Assembly (NCBI RefSeq): GCF_002884445.1
Contig: NZ_KZ614144.1
Coordinates: forward strand, 2,060,290-2,124,289
DNA length: 64,000 bases
Reading direction: 5' to 3'
Source: Paenibacillus castaneae
GTDB lineage: Bacteria > Bacillota > Bacilli > Paenibacillales > Paenibacillaceae
Below the pieces are notes generated by a model. It was not told the origin of the DNA, did not search any database, and saw only the letters and a list, made by a program, of their open reading frames with translations. Each line of letters begins with the position of its first letter. The stretch's first letter is position 1. The translations under genes and the position numbers were made by a program. Shown here piece after piece: positions 45,496 through 55,679 of the stretch.

Positions 45496-47274
45496 TTGAG
45501 ATTGAACATCATTCGTAAGCTGTCTTTTCGACAAAGATTGATCGCGACGTCTATTGCTTGTTTAGTAGTTCCTACCGTTATTATGCTTTATAGCACGAGT
45601 TCTTTCTCTCAAAAAATTATTCGTGAACAAGCATTAAACAGTGCAAATCAGTCTTTAAGAATAGTCCAATATCAAATTCATGGCCTTCTAGAAGAAATGG
45701 TTGAAGTATCCAATCGGGTTCAATTTAACGATGAGCTAAGGAGCGCACTTCATAAACCGGATGATCCGATAGTAGCTATGGCAGTCACTGCCCAATTGGA
45801 ACAGATGGCAAGTGCTCGTCCTGATATCCGACTTAGCTTGCTAATGAGAGATGGACGCTCCTACTCCAATTATTCTTATTACGAATACAATCCTTCATCC
45901 TTCAGGGAGATGCCGTGGTTTCACAATTTATCGCAATTATCGCCCTATGATACGCTGTATTTGGGCGTACAACCTAATTATTTGAAAAAGCAAGCAGAGA
46001 ACGATCATTTTGTTATTATGACTGCACGCGCCTTGACGGACTATTCCTCTGTGCCTTTTGGTTATTTAATTGTAAGCCGTACGGAAAATTCGATTAGCGA
46101 TATTATGGACAATCTGTCTGAGGATATCTATCTGTTGGATCAGAATCAAGGAATAGTATCACATCGAAATGAAGAAAACATTGGTAAGGATTTCAGAAGT
46201 CTGATGACGACTAGTACGTTTGTATCACCGGGTATTATCAATTTAGCCGGACAAAATCAAATCTATGTCTCGATGCCTGTTCATTATGCAAATTGGTCCT
46301 TGGTGAGCTTGGTCCCGTATGAGCAATTAACGGATAAAGTGAACCGAATATACCGATCAGGTATTTTATTACAAGTTCTGTTTGTCGCTGGATTTCTACT
46401 GTTTCTCGCCTATTTGCTCCGGAGATTTACGAAACCGATACGTATATTAAGTGATGTAGCTATCCAAGTTGAAACAGGTGATTTGCAAATTCGATCAAAC
46501 GTGAGATCAGGAGACGAGGTTGGACGGCTAGGCAGAGCTTTCGACCATATGCTGGACCGGATCTCAGAGATGATTGAGCAAGTAAAGCTGGAGCAAGAGC
46601 TTAAGCGACAGGCGGAGCTTGCCATGCTGCAGGTGCAAATCAACCCTCATTTTCTATTTAATGTATTAAGTTCTATTCGTTTGAAGCTGTTAATGAAAGG
46701 GGATGACGAGAATGCTGAGCTCGTAGGTTCCTTATCTTCATTGCTGCGGACGACCTTGTCATCCCAACAAGAGTCTGTGCCTTTACGAACCGAAATCGAA
46801 ATTACTGAGCAGTATATGGAATTGATGAATTTTTCTTTGCGTCATCAGATTGAGTCAATCATAGAAGTCGATACCGAGCTGTATTTGGAAACCGTTCCAA
46901 GGTTTATTCTCCAACCCATTATTGAGAACTGTTATAAACATGGGTTTTCAAGAAGAGGAGGCCGTATTTCCATTCGAGTGAATAAAACAGATGAAGTAAT
47001 AAGTATTACAATTGAAGATAATGGCGCCGGCATGAGTCCTCAAATGCTGAGTCGTGTAAATGAGAGTTTAAAGCTAAGCAAGAAACAAATTATGGAGAGA
47101 TATGATCATTACGAGGGCTCAACGGCAGGTATTGGGCTAACTAATGTATATAATCGCCTGAAACTCATTTATGGTGATTCTTTTCAGATGAGCTTGGAGA
47201 GCCAGCAGCAGAAAGGAACGACAGCTATATTCCTATTCCCCGCATCCAGATCGGAGGGAAATCATAATGCATAA
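45496..47274 (+). CDS. YesM-type sensor histidine kinase
   Basis: About 592 residues: one N-terminal membrane helix (LIATSIACLVVPTVIMLYS), an extracellular sensor of about 240 residues with Cache-like features, a second helix (VLFVAGFLLFLAYLL), a HAMP linker, then the His_kinase domain with phospho-acceptor H385 in QINPHFLFN and an ATPase domain (IIENCYKHGF, DNGAGM, GIGLTNVYNRL). TTG 45496 follows AAGGAAGG; the GTG at 45466 has none. It overlaps its response regulator gene by 8 bases. It likely senses sugar or SBP-bound sugar for the importer just upstream. Confidence 0.92.
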   Translation: MRLNIIRKLSFRQRLIATSIACLVVPTVIMLYSTSSFSQKIIREQALNSANQSLRIVQYQIHGLLEEMVEVSNRVQFNDELRSALHKPDDPIVAMAVTAQLEQMASARPDIRLSLLMRDGRSYSNYSYYEYNPSSFREMPWFHNLSQLSPYDTLYLGVQPNYLKKQAENDHFVIMTARALTDYSSVPFGYLIVSRTENSISDIMDNLSEDIYLLDQNQGIVSHRNEENIGKDFRSLMTTSTFVSPGIINLAGQNQIYVSMPVHYANWSLVSLVPYEQLTDKVNRIYRSGILLQVLFVAGFLLFLAYLLRRFTKPIRILSDVAIQVETGDLQIRSNVRSGDEVGRLGRAFDHMLDRISEMIEQVKLEQELKRQAELAMLQVQINPHFLFNVLSSIRLKLLMKGDDENAELVGSLSSLLRTTLSSQQESVPLRTEIEITEQYMELMNFSLRHQIESIIEVDTELYLETVPRFILQPIIENCYKHGFSRRGGRISIRVNKTDEVISITIEDNGAGMSPQMLSRVNESLKLSKKQIMERYDHYEGSTAGIGLTNVYNRLKLIYGDSFQMSLESQQQKGTTAIFLFPASRSEGNHNA

Positions 47275-48871
47275 AGTAATCATCGCAGATGATCATATGC
47301 CAGTTCTCGAATATTTGAGAGCAACGCTCCCTTGGAGTGAGCTCGGCTTAGAATTAATAGCCGTTTGCTCGGATGGCGAGGAGGCGCTTCAAGCATGCAG
47401 AGAACTGCCTCCTGACATTCTCATTACGGATATCGGCATGCCCATTATGAATGGTTTAGAATTAATCGAAGAAGTACGCCAGATGAAGCCCGGACTTAAG
47501 ACGGTCATTTTGTCCTGTCATGAGGAATTTCATTTCGCACAGCAAGCTGTGAAACTAAATGTAAATGATTATATATTGAAGGAAACATTGCGTATCGATC
47601 AGTTGGTAGATATATTAAGTCAATTAACTTTACAGCTTCAGAAAGAAAAAGCTGTTCAGAGCGATCATCAGAAACTGCAATCTGTCGTTTCCCAAGGTCT
47701 TTCATCGTTAAAAACAACATTTCTTCGATCCTTAATCGACCAGCCGATTTGGAATGAAACGGAGTGGGCGAATAGAGCTGAGGGCTTAGGCATTCATATC
47801 ATGGGAGGCTGCCGCTATTTGCCGGTACTTTGCAAGCTTGAACGGTTTTCGGATATAGAATCTCGATTTGGAGGTGCTAATCAGGTTCGGTTTGTAGTAG
47901 AAAATGCATTGAATGAATCAGTGCAACTGGCAGACCATATCGTACTGACTTTTGATGAAAGAACTTATTACATTCTTTATCCGTTCCCTAAGACGCTTAA
48001 ATTCAATATTATGGACAGAATTACGGAAGAATTGCGTGAGGCTCAAAAAATGTTCCTTCGCAACATCAAAATCGGTATCTCCTTTTATCTGGGTGAAGGC
48101 TTTGATTCAATGATAACGCTAAAGAAGCAGATAAATGCGTTGCAAACGACAAAAACACTTCGATTCTATTCAGGAGAAATGCAAATTCAAAAAGTGCAGC
48201 AAATGAACACCACGGATGAGGAATTATTCATTCATTATATTGAAGCAGCAAACGATATGAAAAAAGCGATTCAATCCGAGAATGCCGACCTTCTGAGGAG
48301 TATGATCGAGAAATGGTTCAAGCATATTGATGTACAAAAATATCCGGTAGATTCGGTGCGCGGCTGGGTATTGAAGATCGTTTCGGATATGGAGTTGAAG
48401 TACTCGGCTATCCATCATTTTCTGACGAATTATAGTTCTGAGCTGCTGCAGCAGAAAATATATGATATAGACACGTTGAATCATCTGAAAGATTGGCTAT
48501 TCCTATTCTTGGTGGAGAAAATGAATTCTATTGGCGCGGATAAAGATCATTCTGTTCGCAGAGAGGTCGCGGAAGCGCAGCGATATGTAATAAAACATAT
48601 CAATGAAAAAATCTCAATGGATGAAATGGCTAGAAGACTAAACCTTAACCCGACTCACTTCAGCCGCATCTTCAAAAAAGAAACAGGGGAAACCTTTGTT
48701 GAGTTTGTAACCAAAAGAAAAATGGAAAAAGCAAAGGAGCTGCTTGATCAATCGAATCAGAGCATAGATTCGATTGCTCAAGAGCTTGCTTATGATCATT
48801 CCAGTTATTTCAATAAGTTATTCCGTGCTTTCTCAGGCATGTCCCCCCATGAATACCGCAAAAAAATATAG
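47267..48871 (+). CDS. YesN-type response regulator with AraC output domain
   Basis: A 534-residue regulator. The N-terminal receiver domain has the acidic pair D9/D10 (IIADDHMPV) and phospho-acceptor D55 (ITDIGMPIMNG). A long middle region (about 130-425) of the YesN type is followed by an AraC helix-turn-helix pair at about 435-532 (ISMDEMARRLNLNPTHFSRI, IAQELAYDHSSYFNKLFRAF, MSPHEYRK). It is translationally coupled to the kinase gene. Likely target: the importer at 42227-45416. Confidence 0.93.
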   Translation: MHKVIIADDHMPVLEYLRATLPWSELGLELIAVCSDGEEALQACRELPPDILITDIGMPIMNGLELIEEVRQMKPGLKTVILSCHEEFHFAQQAVKLNVNDYILKETLRIDQLVDILSQLTLQLQKEKAVQSDHQKLQSVVSQGLSSLKTTFLRSLIDQPIWNETEWANRAEGLGIHIMGGCRYLPVLCKLERFSDIESRFGGANQVRFVVENALNESVQLADHIVLTFDERTYYILYPFPKTLKFNIMDRITEELREAQKMFLRNIKIGISFYLGEGFDSMITLKKQINALQTTKTLRFYSGEMQIQKVQQMNTTDEELFIHYIEAANDMKKAIQSENADLLRSMIEKWFKHIDVQKYPVDSVRGWVLKIVSDMELKYSAIHHFLTNYSSELLQQKIYDIDTLNHLKDWLFLFLVEKMNSIGADKDHSVRREVAEAQRYVIKHINEKISMDEMARRLNLNPTHFSRIFKKETGETFVEFVTKRKMEKAKELLDQSNQSIDSIAQELAYDHSSYFNKLFRAFSGMSPHEYRKKI

Positions 48872-48887
48872 GTGAAACAAGGTATCA

Positions 48888-48915
48888 GCGGGAGAGGAGC
48901 CTCAGCCTCTTCCGC
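48888..48915 (+). terminator. Hairpin after the response regulator gene
   Basis: GCGGGAGAGG pairs with CCTCTTCCGC (one wobble) around an eight-base loop, followed by only GTATTTTC. A weak terminator. Confidence 0.5.
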
Positions 48916-49007
48916 GTATTTTCAACCGCAACGATCATTGGCGGCTTTCCTTGGAATGAGTAGAGCGGGGATGTTTCCTATTATGGAATAATTTTTTAAT
49001 AAAGTTA

Positions 49008-49036
49008 TTGAAATCGATTTCATTTTTTGCTATATT
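49008..49036 (+). promoter_or_regulatory. LacI gene promoter overlapped by a perfect operator
   Basis: TTGAAA (49008-49013) and TATATT (49031-49036) are exactly 17 bases apart. The perfect 14-bp palindrome TGAAATCGATTTCA (49009-49022) covers the -35, so the LacI product would block its own promoter. Confidence 0.75.
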
Positions 49037-49050
49037 ATTAATTAGCAAAA

Positions 49051-49064
49051 AGAAAGCGCTTTAT
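49051..49064. promoter_or_regulatory. cre-like site (CcpA) near the LacI start
   Basis: AGAAAGCGCTTTAT, with the palindrome AAAGCGCTTT, differs from a typical cre mainly by the lack of the final C. Lying just after the predicted transcription start, it could allow glucose repression. Confidence 0.4.
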
Positions 49065-49104
49065 ATAATAGTTCCTACAAAATTTATTGAAAAGGTCGAT
49101 TGTA

Positions 49105-50118
49105 ATGGATTTTAATATCGTAGATGTAGCTAAAGCGGCTAAAGTATCACCAACTACCGTCTCCAGGGTGTTGAACAATAACCCGTTGGTTAAGAGTAAA
49201 ACGAGGGAAAAGGTTCTAAAGGTCATCGAACAATTGAACTATGTCCCTAATGCTGCAGCCAAAAATCTACGTCAGCAAAAAACGTTCACCATTGGAATAA
49301 TTGTTCCGGATATTATGGTTGCATACTACTCCAATATAGTGAAGGGAATTCAGAATAAAGCGCATGCTGAGAAGTTTAAAGTTATTATTTGTGATACGCA
49401 AAACAACAAAGAAATCGAGCTCGAATACCTTCAATTGTTAACGAACAAGACGGTAGACGGCATGATTCTGATTGAGTCCTTATTGTCCAAACCGGTCGTT
49501 ATGGAATTGGTCGAACGCGGATATGTTATCGGAGCAATCGGACGCAGTATTGAAGATCCCAAAATCTTTAACGTCCAAACGAATACGACAGATGTGGCCA
49601 TGCAAGTCGTTGAGCATCTCATCGAGCAGGGACACAGAGAAATTGCATTTATTAGCGGCTATGACAATGCGATTGACAGCCGAGACCGTCTTGAAGGCTA
49701 CATAAGGGGATTAGAGAAACACGGTATTCCATATCGGCCTGAGTTTGTGGAGAATGGTGGCTTCTACAAAAAAAGCGGGTACTCAGCCATTAAACGGCTT
49801 TGGGATGCTGGGCACACATTTACGGCTGTATTCTCAGCGAATGATGAGATGGCATTAGGCATTTATGAAGCGTGCAGAGAAGCTAATATAAGAATTCCTG
49901 AGGATTTGGCTGTTTTTGGTGTAGATAATGAACGGGTCTCCAGGTATCTGGTTCCTCCGCTTAGTACGGTTAATCAACTAAAGATTGAGATGGGTTATTT
50001 CGCCGCGGAAATGCTAATCAAGAAAATCAATGGCGAGATGTCGGATGATGATGAGCGCCTTGTCGTTGTAGATTCGCAGTTATGTATACGTGCTTCTTCT
50101 AATTATAGGAGAGTGTAA
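49105..50118 (+). CDS. LacI-family regulator of the second module
   Basis: A 337-residue LacI-family protein. The DNA-binding head is at residues 3-60 (NIVDVAKAAKVSPTTVSRVL; hinge YVPNAAAKNLRQQ) and the effector domain has IGIIVPDIMVAYYSNIVKGI, HLIEQGHREIAFISGY, AVFSANDEMALGIYEAC and FGVDNERVSRYLVPPL. ATG 49105 follows AAAAGGTCG; TTG 49087 in frame is less likely. Copies of TGAAATCGATTTCA flank it, one over its own promoter and two before the SBP gene at 50315. It therefore probably controls itself and module 2. Confidence 0.92.
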   Translation: MDFNIVDVAKAAKVSPTTVSRVLNNNPLVKSKTREKVLKVIEQLNYVPNAAAKNLRQQKTFTIGIIVPDIMVAYYSNIVKGIQNKAHAEKFKVIICDTQNNKEIELEYLQLLTNKTVDGMILIESLLSKPVVMELVERGYVIGAIGRSIEDPKIFNVQTNTTDVAMQVVEHLIEQGHREIAFISGYDNAIDSRDRLEGYIRGLEKHGIPYRPEFVENGGFYKKSGYSAIKRLWDAGHTFTAVFSANDEMALGIYEACREANIRIPEDLAVFGVDNERVSRYLVPPLSTVNQLKIEMGYFAAEMLIKKINGEMSDDDERLVVVDSQLCIRASSNYRRV

Positions 50119-50156
50119 TCATAATTATCGATGATGAAAACTCTTTTTTAATAAAA

Positions 50157-50170
50157 TGAAATCGATTTCA
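50157..50170. promoter_or_regulatory. LacI operator, perfect copy upstream of module 2
   Basis: The 14-bp palindrome TGAAATCGATTTCA is identical to the one at 49009-49022. Confidence 0.75.
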
Positions 50171-50232
50171 AGTGTTAATAATAATGTAATTACATATACG
50201 AATATAATTTCGTAATTATTAGCATCCACTTA

Positions 50233-50246
50233 TGAAATCGATTCCA
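50233..50246. promoter_or_regulatory. LacI operator, near-perfect copy upstream of module 2
   Basis: TGAAATCGATTCCA differs at one base from the perfect palindrome 76 bases upstream. The pair would allow cooperative binding. A separate 12-bp palindrome TGTATCGATACA follows at 50278-50289, just before the ribosome binding site of 50315. Confidence 0.65.
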
Positions 50247-50314
50247 TAATCAAGGCCCAATTTTAGGTACATGCAAGTGTATCGATACATCATTCGAAAA
50301 AAGGGGATAGTGAG

Positions 50315-51730
50315 ATGAACAGTAGGAAAATGTTTTCATTATTACTGGTTTTATCGTTAGTCGTATCTGTATTAGCCGCCTGTTCCGGTGGAAACAACAA
50401 GAATAACGTAGAAACCAATACGGCTTCTACAAACAAACCAACAAATGATTCTGCGAAAGTAGAAGAGCAGCCTTCCTGGCAAACAGAGAAGTTTACGCTA
50501 AAATTCGCAAGCTGGGAAGACCCGAAGATGGAAGGCGAAATGATGAAAGCCTTCATGGACAAATACCCGAATATTACAGTTGAGAAGGACGAATCCATTA
50601 ACTGGCCGTGGACTGATGCATTGACATCCGCAGCAAGTGCAGGCAATTTGCCTGACGTATTCTGGTTAGAGAGCGTACCTGTAGGTGTAGAGAACGAATG
50701 GCTGCTTGATCTGAATCCTTATTGGGAAAAAGATGATGAAGCCCAAGCGATTTATCCGAATATCGCGAAGCAAGCCGTATATGGCGGCAAGCGCCTAGCA
50801 TCGCCTACCTTCCAGTTCATTATGGGCGTTTATGTGAATAAAACGCTGCTGGAGAAAAACAACATTCCACTGCCAGGTTATGATTGGACCATCACAGAGA
50901 TGATCGATATTGCTAAGAAGGTTTCCAAGCCTACCGATTATATTTATGGTATAGGCGGCCCGTGGGGCAACCTGGCCTTTAATGAGCATTGGCCGATGGC
51001 GAATGATAGTTCTTTAGGCTACAACACATTTGATGGTGAGAAATTTCATTTCACTAACCAACAATGGATTGATGGATACAATCAGAAGCTTGAACTTCGC
51101 AGATTGAAAGTCGAAGAGCATATGACTAAAGAAGAGAAAATTAAAGTATTTGGCGATGAAAATGCATGGACACTGCAGAAAGGCCACGTTGCATTTGGTA
51201 TTGATGGTTCTTGGAATATGAACTCCTTACCGCCTGAAATGGAGAAATCCGGTGCAGGCGAAGTTGATTTCTATCCATACCCAGCCGGTAATGCCGGTCA
51301 GAGGATGCCAGTCATTCTTGATTATATCGGTGTTTCTTCCACGACGAAGCATCCAGAAGCGGCTTATGAGCTAATGAAGTTTATGTCATGGAGCAAAGCA
51401 GGATGGTTGAAGCGTCTGGAGCTTAGCAAGGAATTAGATATGAACATCGATAAATTCCCGGTTGCTGACTTCCCTGACGTATGGGAAAAGCTGAAAGGCG
51501 AGCTGAAGCTGGGTGGTGCGATAGCTGCGATTGGCCTGCTAGGCGATGCAGTTCCCGATTACAACAAAGTACTTCCGGGCTGGAGAGAATTTAGCGCCTG
51601 GGCATCGGATGAACAGAAAATATTTGAGAAATTCGAAACGGGCGAGTTGAAACCAGCTGATAAAGCACAAGAGATGGAAGACAAAGCGAATGAGTTCGTA
51701 AGTCAAGCGTTGCAAAGATTAAACCAATAA
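50315..51730 (+). CDS. ABC transporter sugar-binding lipoprotein (module 2)
   Basis: A 471-residue family 1 SBP with lipobox L20-A-A-C23 and an Asn/Thr-rich linker. The domain starts at FTLKFASWEDP, close to FGTWNDP of the protein at 2312. PNITVEKDESINWPW also mirrors that paralogue (PNIKVEIDKAVTWPW), so the two are recent relatives compared with the SBP at 44037. AAAAAGGGG precedes ATG 50315. It is the first gene of module 2 and is followed by a stem-loop. Probable ligand: a beta-glucan oligosaccharide, given the GH16 gene at the end of the module. Confidence 0.9.
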   Translation: MNSRKMFSLLLVLSLVVSVLAACSGGNNKNNVETNTASTNKPTNDSAKVEEQPSWQTEKFTLKFASWEDPKMEGEMMKAFMDKYPNITVEKDESINWPWTDALTSAASAGNLPDVFWLESVPVGVENEWLLDLNPYWEKDDEAQAIYPNIAKQAVYGGKRLASPTFQFIMGVYVNKTLLEKNNIPLPGYDWTITEMIDIAKKVSKPTDYIYGIGGPWGNLAFNEHWPMANDSSLGYNTFDGEKFHFTNQQWIDGYNQKLELRRLKVEEHMTKEEKIKVFGDENAWTLQKGHVAFGIDGSWNMNSLPPEMEKSGAGEVDFYPYPAGNAGQRMPVILDYIGVSSTTKHPEAAYELMKFMSWSKAGWLKRLELSKELDMNIDKFPVADFPDVWEKLKGELKLGGAIAAIGLLGDAVPDYNKVLPGWREFSAWASDEQKIFEKFETGELKPADKAQEMEDKANEFVSQALQRLNQ

Positions 51731-51740
51731 AACGATTGAC

Positions 51741-51780
51741 CGCAGATGCGGAAGAAGCATTCTTCTCTTTCGCATCTGCG
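51741..51780 (+). terminator. Intergenic stem-loop after the SBP gene of module 2
   Basis: A perfect outer 10-bp stem CGCAGATGCG/CGCATCTGCG encloses an inner stem GAAGAA/TTCTTC (51751-51756, 51760-51765). Unrelated in sequence to the hairpin at 3728-3753 but in the same place. Confidence 0.7.
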
Positions 51781-51811
51781 GCATTAAAGATGTATAGGCA
51801 GGGAAGAGACC

Positions 51812-54784
51812 ATGAAAAAAACGTATCGAACATTGTTGATATGCTTGATGATTACAGCTCTTCTTGTTAGCGGCTTTCAGGGGCAGCAAGTACAAGCGGA
51901 AACGAATCAAGCGGCGGCGCCCCAGGCAGAAGCTTCAGCGGATTCGCTTAATCTATTAGAGCATACCTATTCAGAGAAGCTTCAAGAGTGGTCCGAGGTT
52001 CCCATCATTCCAAACACAAGCATTACCGTTTCACCCTCTCAGAATAAGGAGAACAAAGGTTTAATTGTTTCCCAGCAGGACAGCTTCGATTATAACCAAG
52101 AAACATTGCGTTGGTCTAAAGACGCGAAAATTACATTTGATATAAACGTTGATCAAACGGGTTTATATCAGCTTGCTTTCGATTATTACATGCTGGATGA
52201 GAGCATATTGCCCACGGAGGGCTATTTGCAAATAAATGGACAATATCAGTTTTATGAAAGCCGCAATCTATTGTTTCCGAGCAATTGGGAGAATAAGCCT
52301 CTCGCAGAGAAATGGGATCGATACGGCAATGAGCTGCTGCCGCGATCTCAGAAAGTGAAGCACTGGCAGACAGTATATGCGATGGATTCTAGTTATTTTC
52401 ATATGGAGCCTTTAAAGTTCAAATTAGAGAAAGGCTTAAACACCGTTACATTAGTCAATACCAGGGGTGAATTGCTGCTTGGCAACATTAGAGTAGAAGC
52501 TCCTGCCCAAATAGAAACGTATGAAGATTATTTAAAGAGATTCCCTGCGGAAGAAGAAGGCGCCAAGCGCATTGACACGCTGCTCATAACAGAAGCAGAG
52601 CAGTTGCTGTATAAGAACGATTCATCTATTCGAGCTGCTTCGTCGCGTGACAGCAAAGTAACACCCTACGACACAAGTAAGCTTCTGCTCAATATGATAG
52701 AAGCGGGATCCTATGAAGAAGGCGGACAATCGCTAACTTGGGAGCTGGATGTTCCTCAGGACGGGTATTATCATATTTCTATTAAATATTTGCAAGATAA
52801 GCAATATGATTTACCTGCATTTCGCAGAATTGAGCTGGATGGAGTGGTACCTTTCCGTGAGGTGGACAATTATGCATTCCCTTACACGAAGAAATGGCGA
52901 AATGAAACGCTAGGCAGCGAAGGGAAGCCCTATCAATTTTATATGACAAAGGGCAAGCATACGTTAAGCATGACAGTTAACTTATCCAACATGCGTTCTC
53001 TGGCTGAGGATATCTTCATGAAAATGAAAGAGATCAGCCGAATGACACTTGAAATTAAGAAGCTGACTGGCAATAAGCTGGATTTGTACCGTGACTGGAA
53101 TCTTGTTGAATATATGCCAGATATCAAACAACAGCTTGAAGGCTTTGCGGATGATCTTGATCAACACTTTGTGGAGATCAGTGCGCTTAATCCGAAGGTG
53201 AAAGAGATCGGTGAAGTCGTCAATCTGAAGTTGGCTTCTAAGCAATTGCGATCGCTGGCGAAAGACCCGAATGAATTACCCAATCGTTTAAATCTGTTTT
53301 CTGAGGGGTCAGCGTCTGCATCTCAATTGCTTGGTACGCTTTTGCAGAGCATTTCGAAGTCACCTCTTGCACTTGATCGTATTTATGTTTTTCAGGAAGG
53401 GAAGCTCCCTTCTCCCAATGCAGGTTTTTTTGAAAAGCTGTGGGAAACCGTTAAACGCTTTTTCTTATCTTTTACGAAACAATCCTATTCAAGCTCGAAC
53501 AAAATAAATGGTGAGCTGGAGGTTTGGGTCAATCGACCAAGACCGTTCGTTGAGCTCATGCAGAAAATGATTGATGAGCAGTTCACGCCGCAATCGGGTA
53601 TCGCGGTCAAGTTGTCTATTATGCCGGATGAAAATAAGCTCGTACTCGCTAATGCATCCAATCGTCAACCTGATGTCGCACTAGGGGTAAGCAACTGGAT
53701 CCCTTATGAGCTGGCTATTCGAAATGCCGCTATGGATCTGCGGCAATTCAAAGGTTATGAGGAGACAATCAAGCGATTCTCTAAAGGAGCTATTATTCCA
53801 TTCTCGTTCGAGGATGGCGTATACGCATTGCCGGAAACACAAAATTTCTGGGTACTGTTTTATCGTAAGGACATTTTGGATTCTCTCAAGCTGACCCCAC
53901 CGGATACTTGGGAGGAGGTAGTAGAAATGCTGCCTGAGCTGCAGCGGCTCGGTATGAATTTCTACGAGCCTCTCGCTCTATACAAGGGCTTCAAGCCATT
54001 TAATGCAACGACACCGTTTATTTATCAGTTTGACGGAGAATTGTTTGATGAGAGCGGAATGAACACGGCAATCGATAGCGAGCATGCGCTTGAAGGCATG
54101 AAATTTATGACCGATTTATTTACGATTTATAATTTGCCGCAGGACGTACCTAATTTCTACCATCATTTCCGTTATGGTACGATGCCGATTGGCATATCTG
54201 ACTTTAATACGTACATTCAATTGAAGGCAGCTGCACCAGAAATCGCCAACACGTGGAAGATTGCACTGCACCCAGGTGTGGAGAAGCCGGATGGAACTGT
54301 AGCGAGATGGGCGCCGTCAGGCGGGCAAACAGGGATGATTTTTGAAGGAACCAAATATGCGGAGCAATCCTGGCAGTTTCTTGATTGGTGGTTATCTACT
54401 CCCGTTCAGGTTGAATTTGCGAATCTCATGCAGACTACCTATGGTATGACATTTATGTGGAACACAGCAAATCTTGAGGCGCTCGAGCAGGTTCCTTGGC
54501 CGGAAGAAGATAAGAAGATTATTTCTGAACAATTCGAATGGGTGAGAGAAGCTTCTCGCGTTCCAGGCGCTTACATGGTTGAGAGGGAAATTAGCAATGT
54601 ATGGAACCGAGTCGTGTTTAACGGAGACAATCCGCGAACGGCCATTGATGATGCGGTGGTCAGAACGAATCGTGAAATACTGCGCAAAATGGAAGAATTC
54701 GGTTATTATGCAAAAGGCAAAATGATCAAGCCGTATCCGGTTCCGACCATAACAACGATAGACAAGTGGGTTGAGCGAAAATGA
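51812..54784 (+). CDS. Giant secreted solute-binding protein with N-terminal sugar-binding-like modules (module 2)
   Basis: A 990-residue paralogue of the protein at 3781, with a signal peptide cut near VQAE (about residue 30) and no lipobox. It has two beta-rich regions (about 70-230, 260-410; [36 protein letters not shown]), a helical region, and a C-terminal SBP domain from about 570 ([41 protein letters not shown]) to about 960. The [10 protein letters not shown] block is identical in both copies. GGGAAGAG precedes ATG 51812. It lacks the Asn/Lys/Gly-rich insertion of the first copy. It overlaps the permease start (ATGA). Confidence 0.85.
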   Translation: MKKTYRTLLICLMITALLVSGFQGQQVQAETNQAAAPQAEASADSLNLLEHTYSEKLQEWSEVPIIPNTSITVSPSQNKENKGLIVSQQDSFDYNQETLRWSKDAKITFDINVDQTGLYQLAFDYYMLDESILPTEGYLQINGQYQFYESRNLLFPSNWENKPLAEKWDRYGNELLPRSQKVKHWQTVYAMDSSYFHMEPLKFKLEKGLNTVTLVNTRGELLLGNIRVEAPAQIETYEDYLKRFPAEEEGAKRIDTLLITEAEQLLYKNDSSIRAASSRDSKVTPYDTSKLLLNMIEAGSYEEGGQSLTWELDVPQDGYYHISIKYLQDKQYDLPAFRRIELDGVVPFREVDNYAFPYTKKWRNETLGSEGKPYQFYMTKGKHTLSMTVNLSNMRSLAEDIFMKMKEISRMTLEIKKLTGNKLDLYRDWNLVEYMPDIKQQLEGFADDLDQHFVEISALNPKVKEIGEVVNLKLASKQLRSLAKDPNELPNRLNLFSEGSASASQLLGTLLQSISKSPLALDRIYVFQEGKLPSPNAGFFEKLWETVKRFFLSFTKQSYSSSNKINGELEVWVNRPRPFVELMQKMIDEQFTPQSGIAVKLSIMPDENKLVLANASNRQPDVALGVSNWIPYELAIRNAAMDLRQFKGYEETIKRFSKGAIIPFSFEDGVYALPETQNFWVLFYRKDILDSLKLTPPDTWEEVVEMLPELQRLGMNFYEPLALYKGFKPFNATTPFIYQFDGELFDESGMNTAIDSEHALEGMKFMTDLFTIYNLPQDVPNFYHHFRYGTMPIGISDFNTYIQLKAAAPEIANTWKIALHPGVEKPDGTVARWAPSGGQTGMIFEGTKYAEQSWQFLDWWLSTPVQVEFANLMQTTYGMTFMWNTANLEALEQVPWPEEDKKIISEQFEWVREASRVPGAYMVEREISNVWNRVVFNGDNPRTAIDDAVVRTNREILRKMEEFGYYAKGKMIKPYPVPTITTIDKWVERK

Positions 54785-55668
54785 AGACACGCAGATGGAA
54801 TGAAGCTTATCTATTTCTGACGCCTTATATTTTAATGTTCGGCACGTTCATCATTATCCCCGTATTGGTGGCAGCAGCTCTCTCCCTTACTTACTTTAAT
54901 ACGGTAGAGGCACCGGTGTGGATCGGATTCAAAAACTATATCGATCTGCTTACTCATGATGAAATTTTTATGCAAAATGTTCTGCCCAACACGATTAAGT
55001 TTGCTTTGATCGTAGGTCCGGGGGGGTATATTATATCCTTCCTGCTCGCGTGGATGCTGGCGCAAATCCCTAGCAAGCCGCGGACCGTTCTCGCACTCAT
55101 TATTTATTCTCCTTCCATGACGATGGGCGTAGCGATGTCTGTCGTCTGGACGATCATTTTCAGCGGCGATCAGGCGGGATATATTAACTCATTGCTGCTT
55201 AATTTAGGGCTGATCAATGCCCCTATTCAGTGGCTGCAATCTCCGGAATATTTGATGACCATTATGATCATCGTGTCGCTTTGGAGCAGCATGGGCGTAG
55301 GATTCCTTGCGATGTTAGCCGGAGTTCTGAACATTGACCAAACGATTTATGAAGCTGGATATATCGATGGGATTCAGAATCGATTCCAGGAAATTATTTA
55401 TATTACTATTCCATCGATGAAGCCGCAGATGCTGTTCGGCGCGGTTATGGCGGTCGTTACGACCTTCCAAGCCGGAGAAATCGGGGTTCAGCTCTCAGGA
55501 GGAAATCCGACACCTCAGTACGCTGGACAATTGATCGTCAACCACATTGCAGATTATGGTCTGATTCGATATGAGATGGGATATGCAAGCGCCATATCAG
55601 TTGTTCTGCTCATAGGTGTATATATGCTTTCAAAGCTTTCATGGAAATTATTCGGTGAGAAAGAGTAG
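54781..55668 (+). CDS. ABC sugar permease, pair A subunit 1 (module 2)
   Basis: A 295-residue MalF/UgpA-class permease with strong similarity to 6855 ([57 protein letters not shown]). The coupling loop reads [11 protein letters not shown], with the same Gly in place of Ala. It starts with ATG overlapping the upstream stop, and its N-terminus lacks the charged extension of the module 1 copy. Confidence 0.92.
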   Translation: MKTRRWNEAYLFLTPYILMFGTFIIIPVLVAAALSLTYFNTVEAPVWIGFKNYIDLLTHDEIFMQNVLPNTIKFALIVGPGGYIISFLLAWMLAQIPSKPRTVLALIIYSPSMTMGVAMSVVWTIIFSGDQAGYINSLLLNLGLINAPIQWLQSPEYLMTIMIIVSLWSSMGVGFLAMLAGVLNIDQTIYEAGYIDGIQNRFQEIIYITIPSMKPQMLFGAVMAVVTTFQAGEIGVQLSGGNPTPQYAGQLIVNHIADYGLIRYEMGYASAISVVLLIGVYMLSKLSWKLFGEKE

Positions 55669-55679
55669 GGGGTGCAAGC

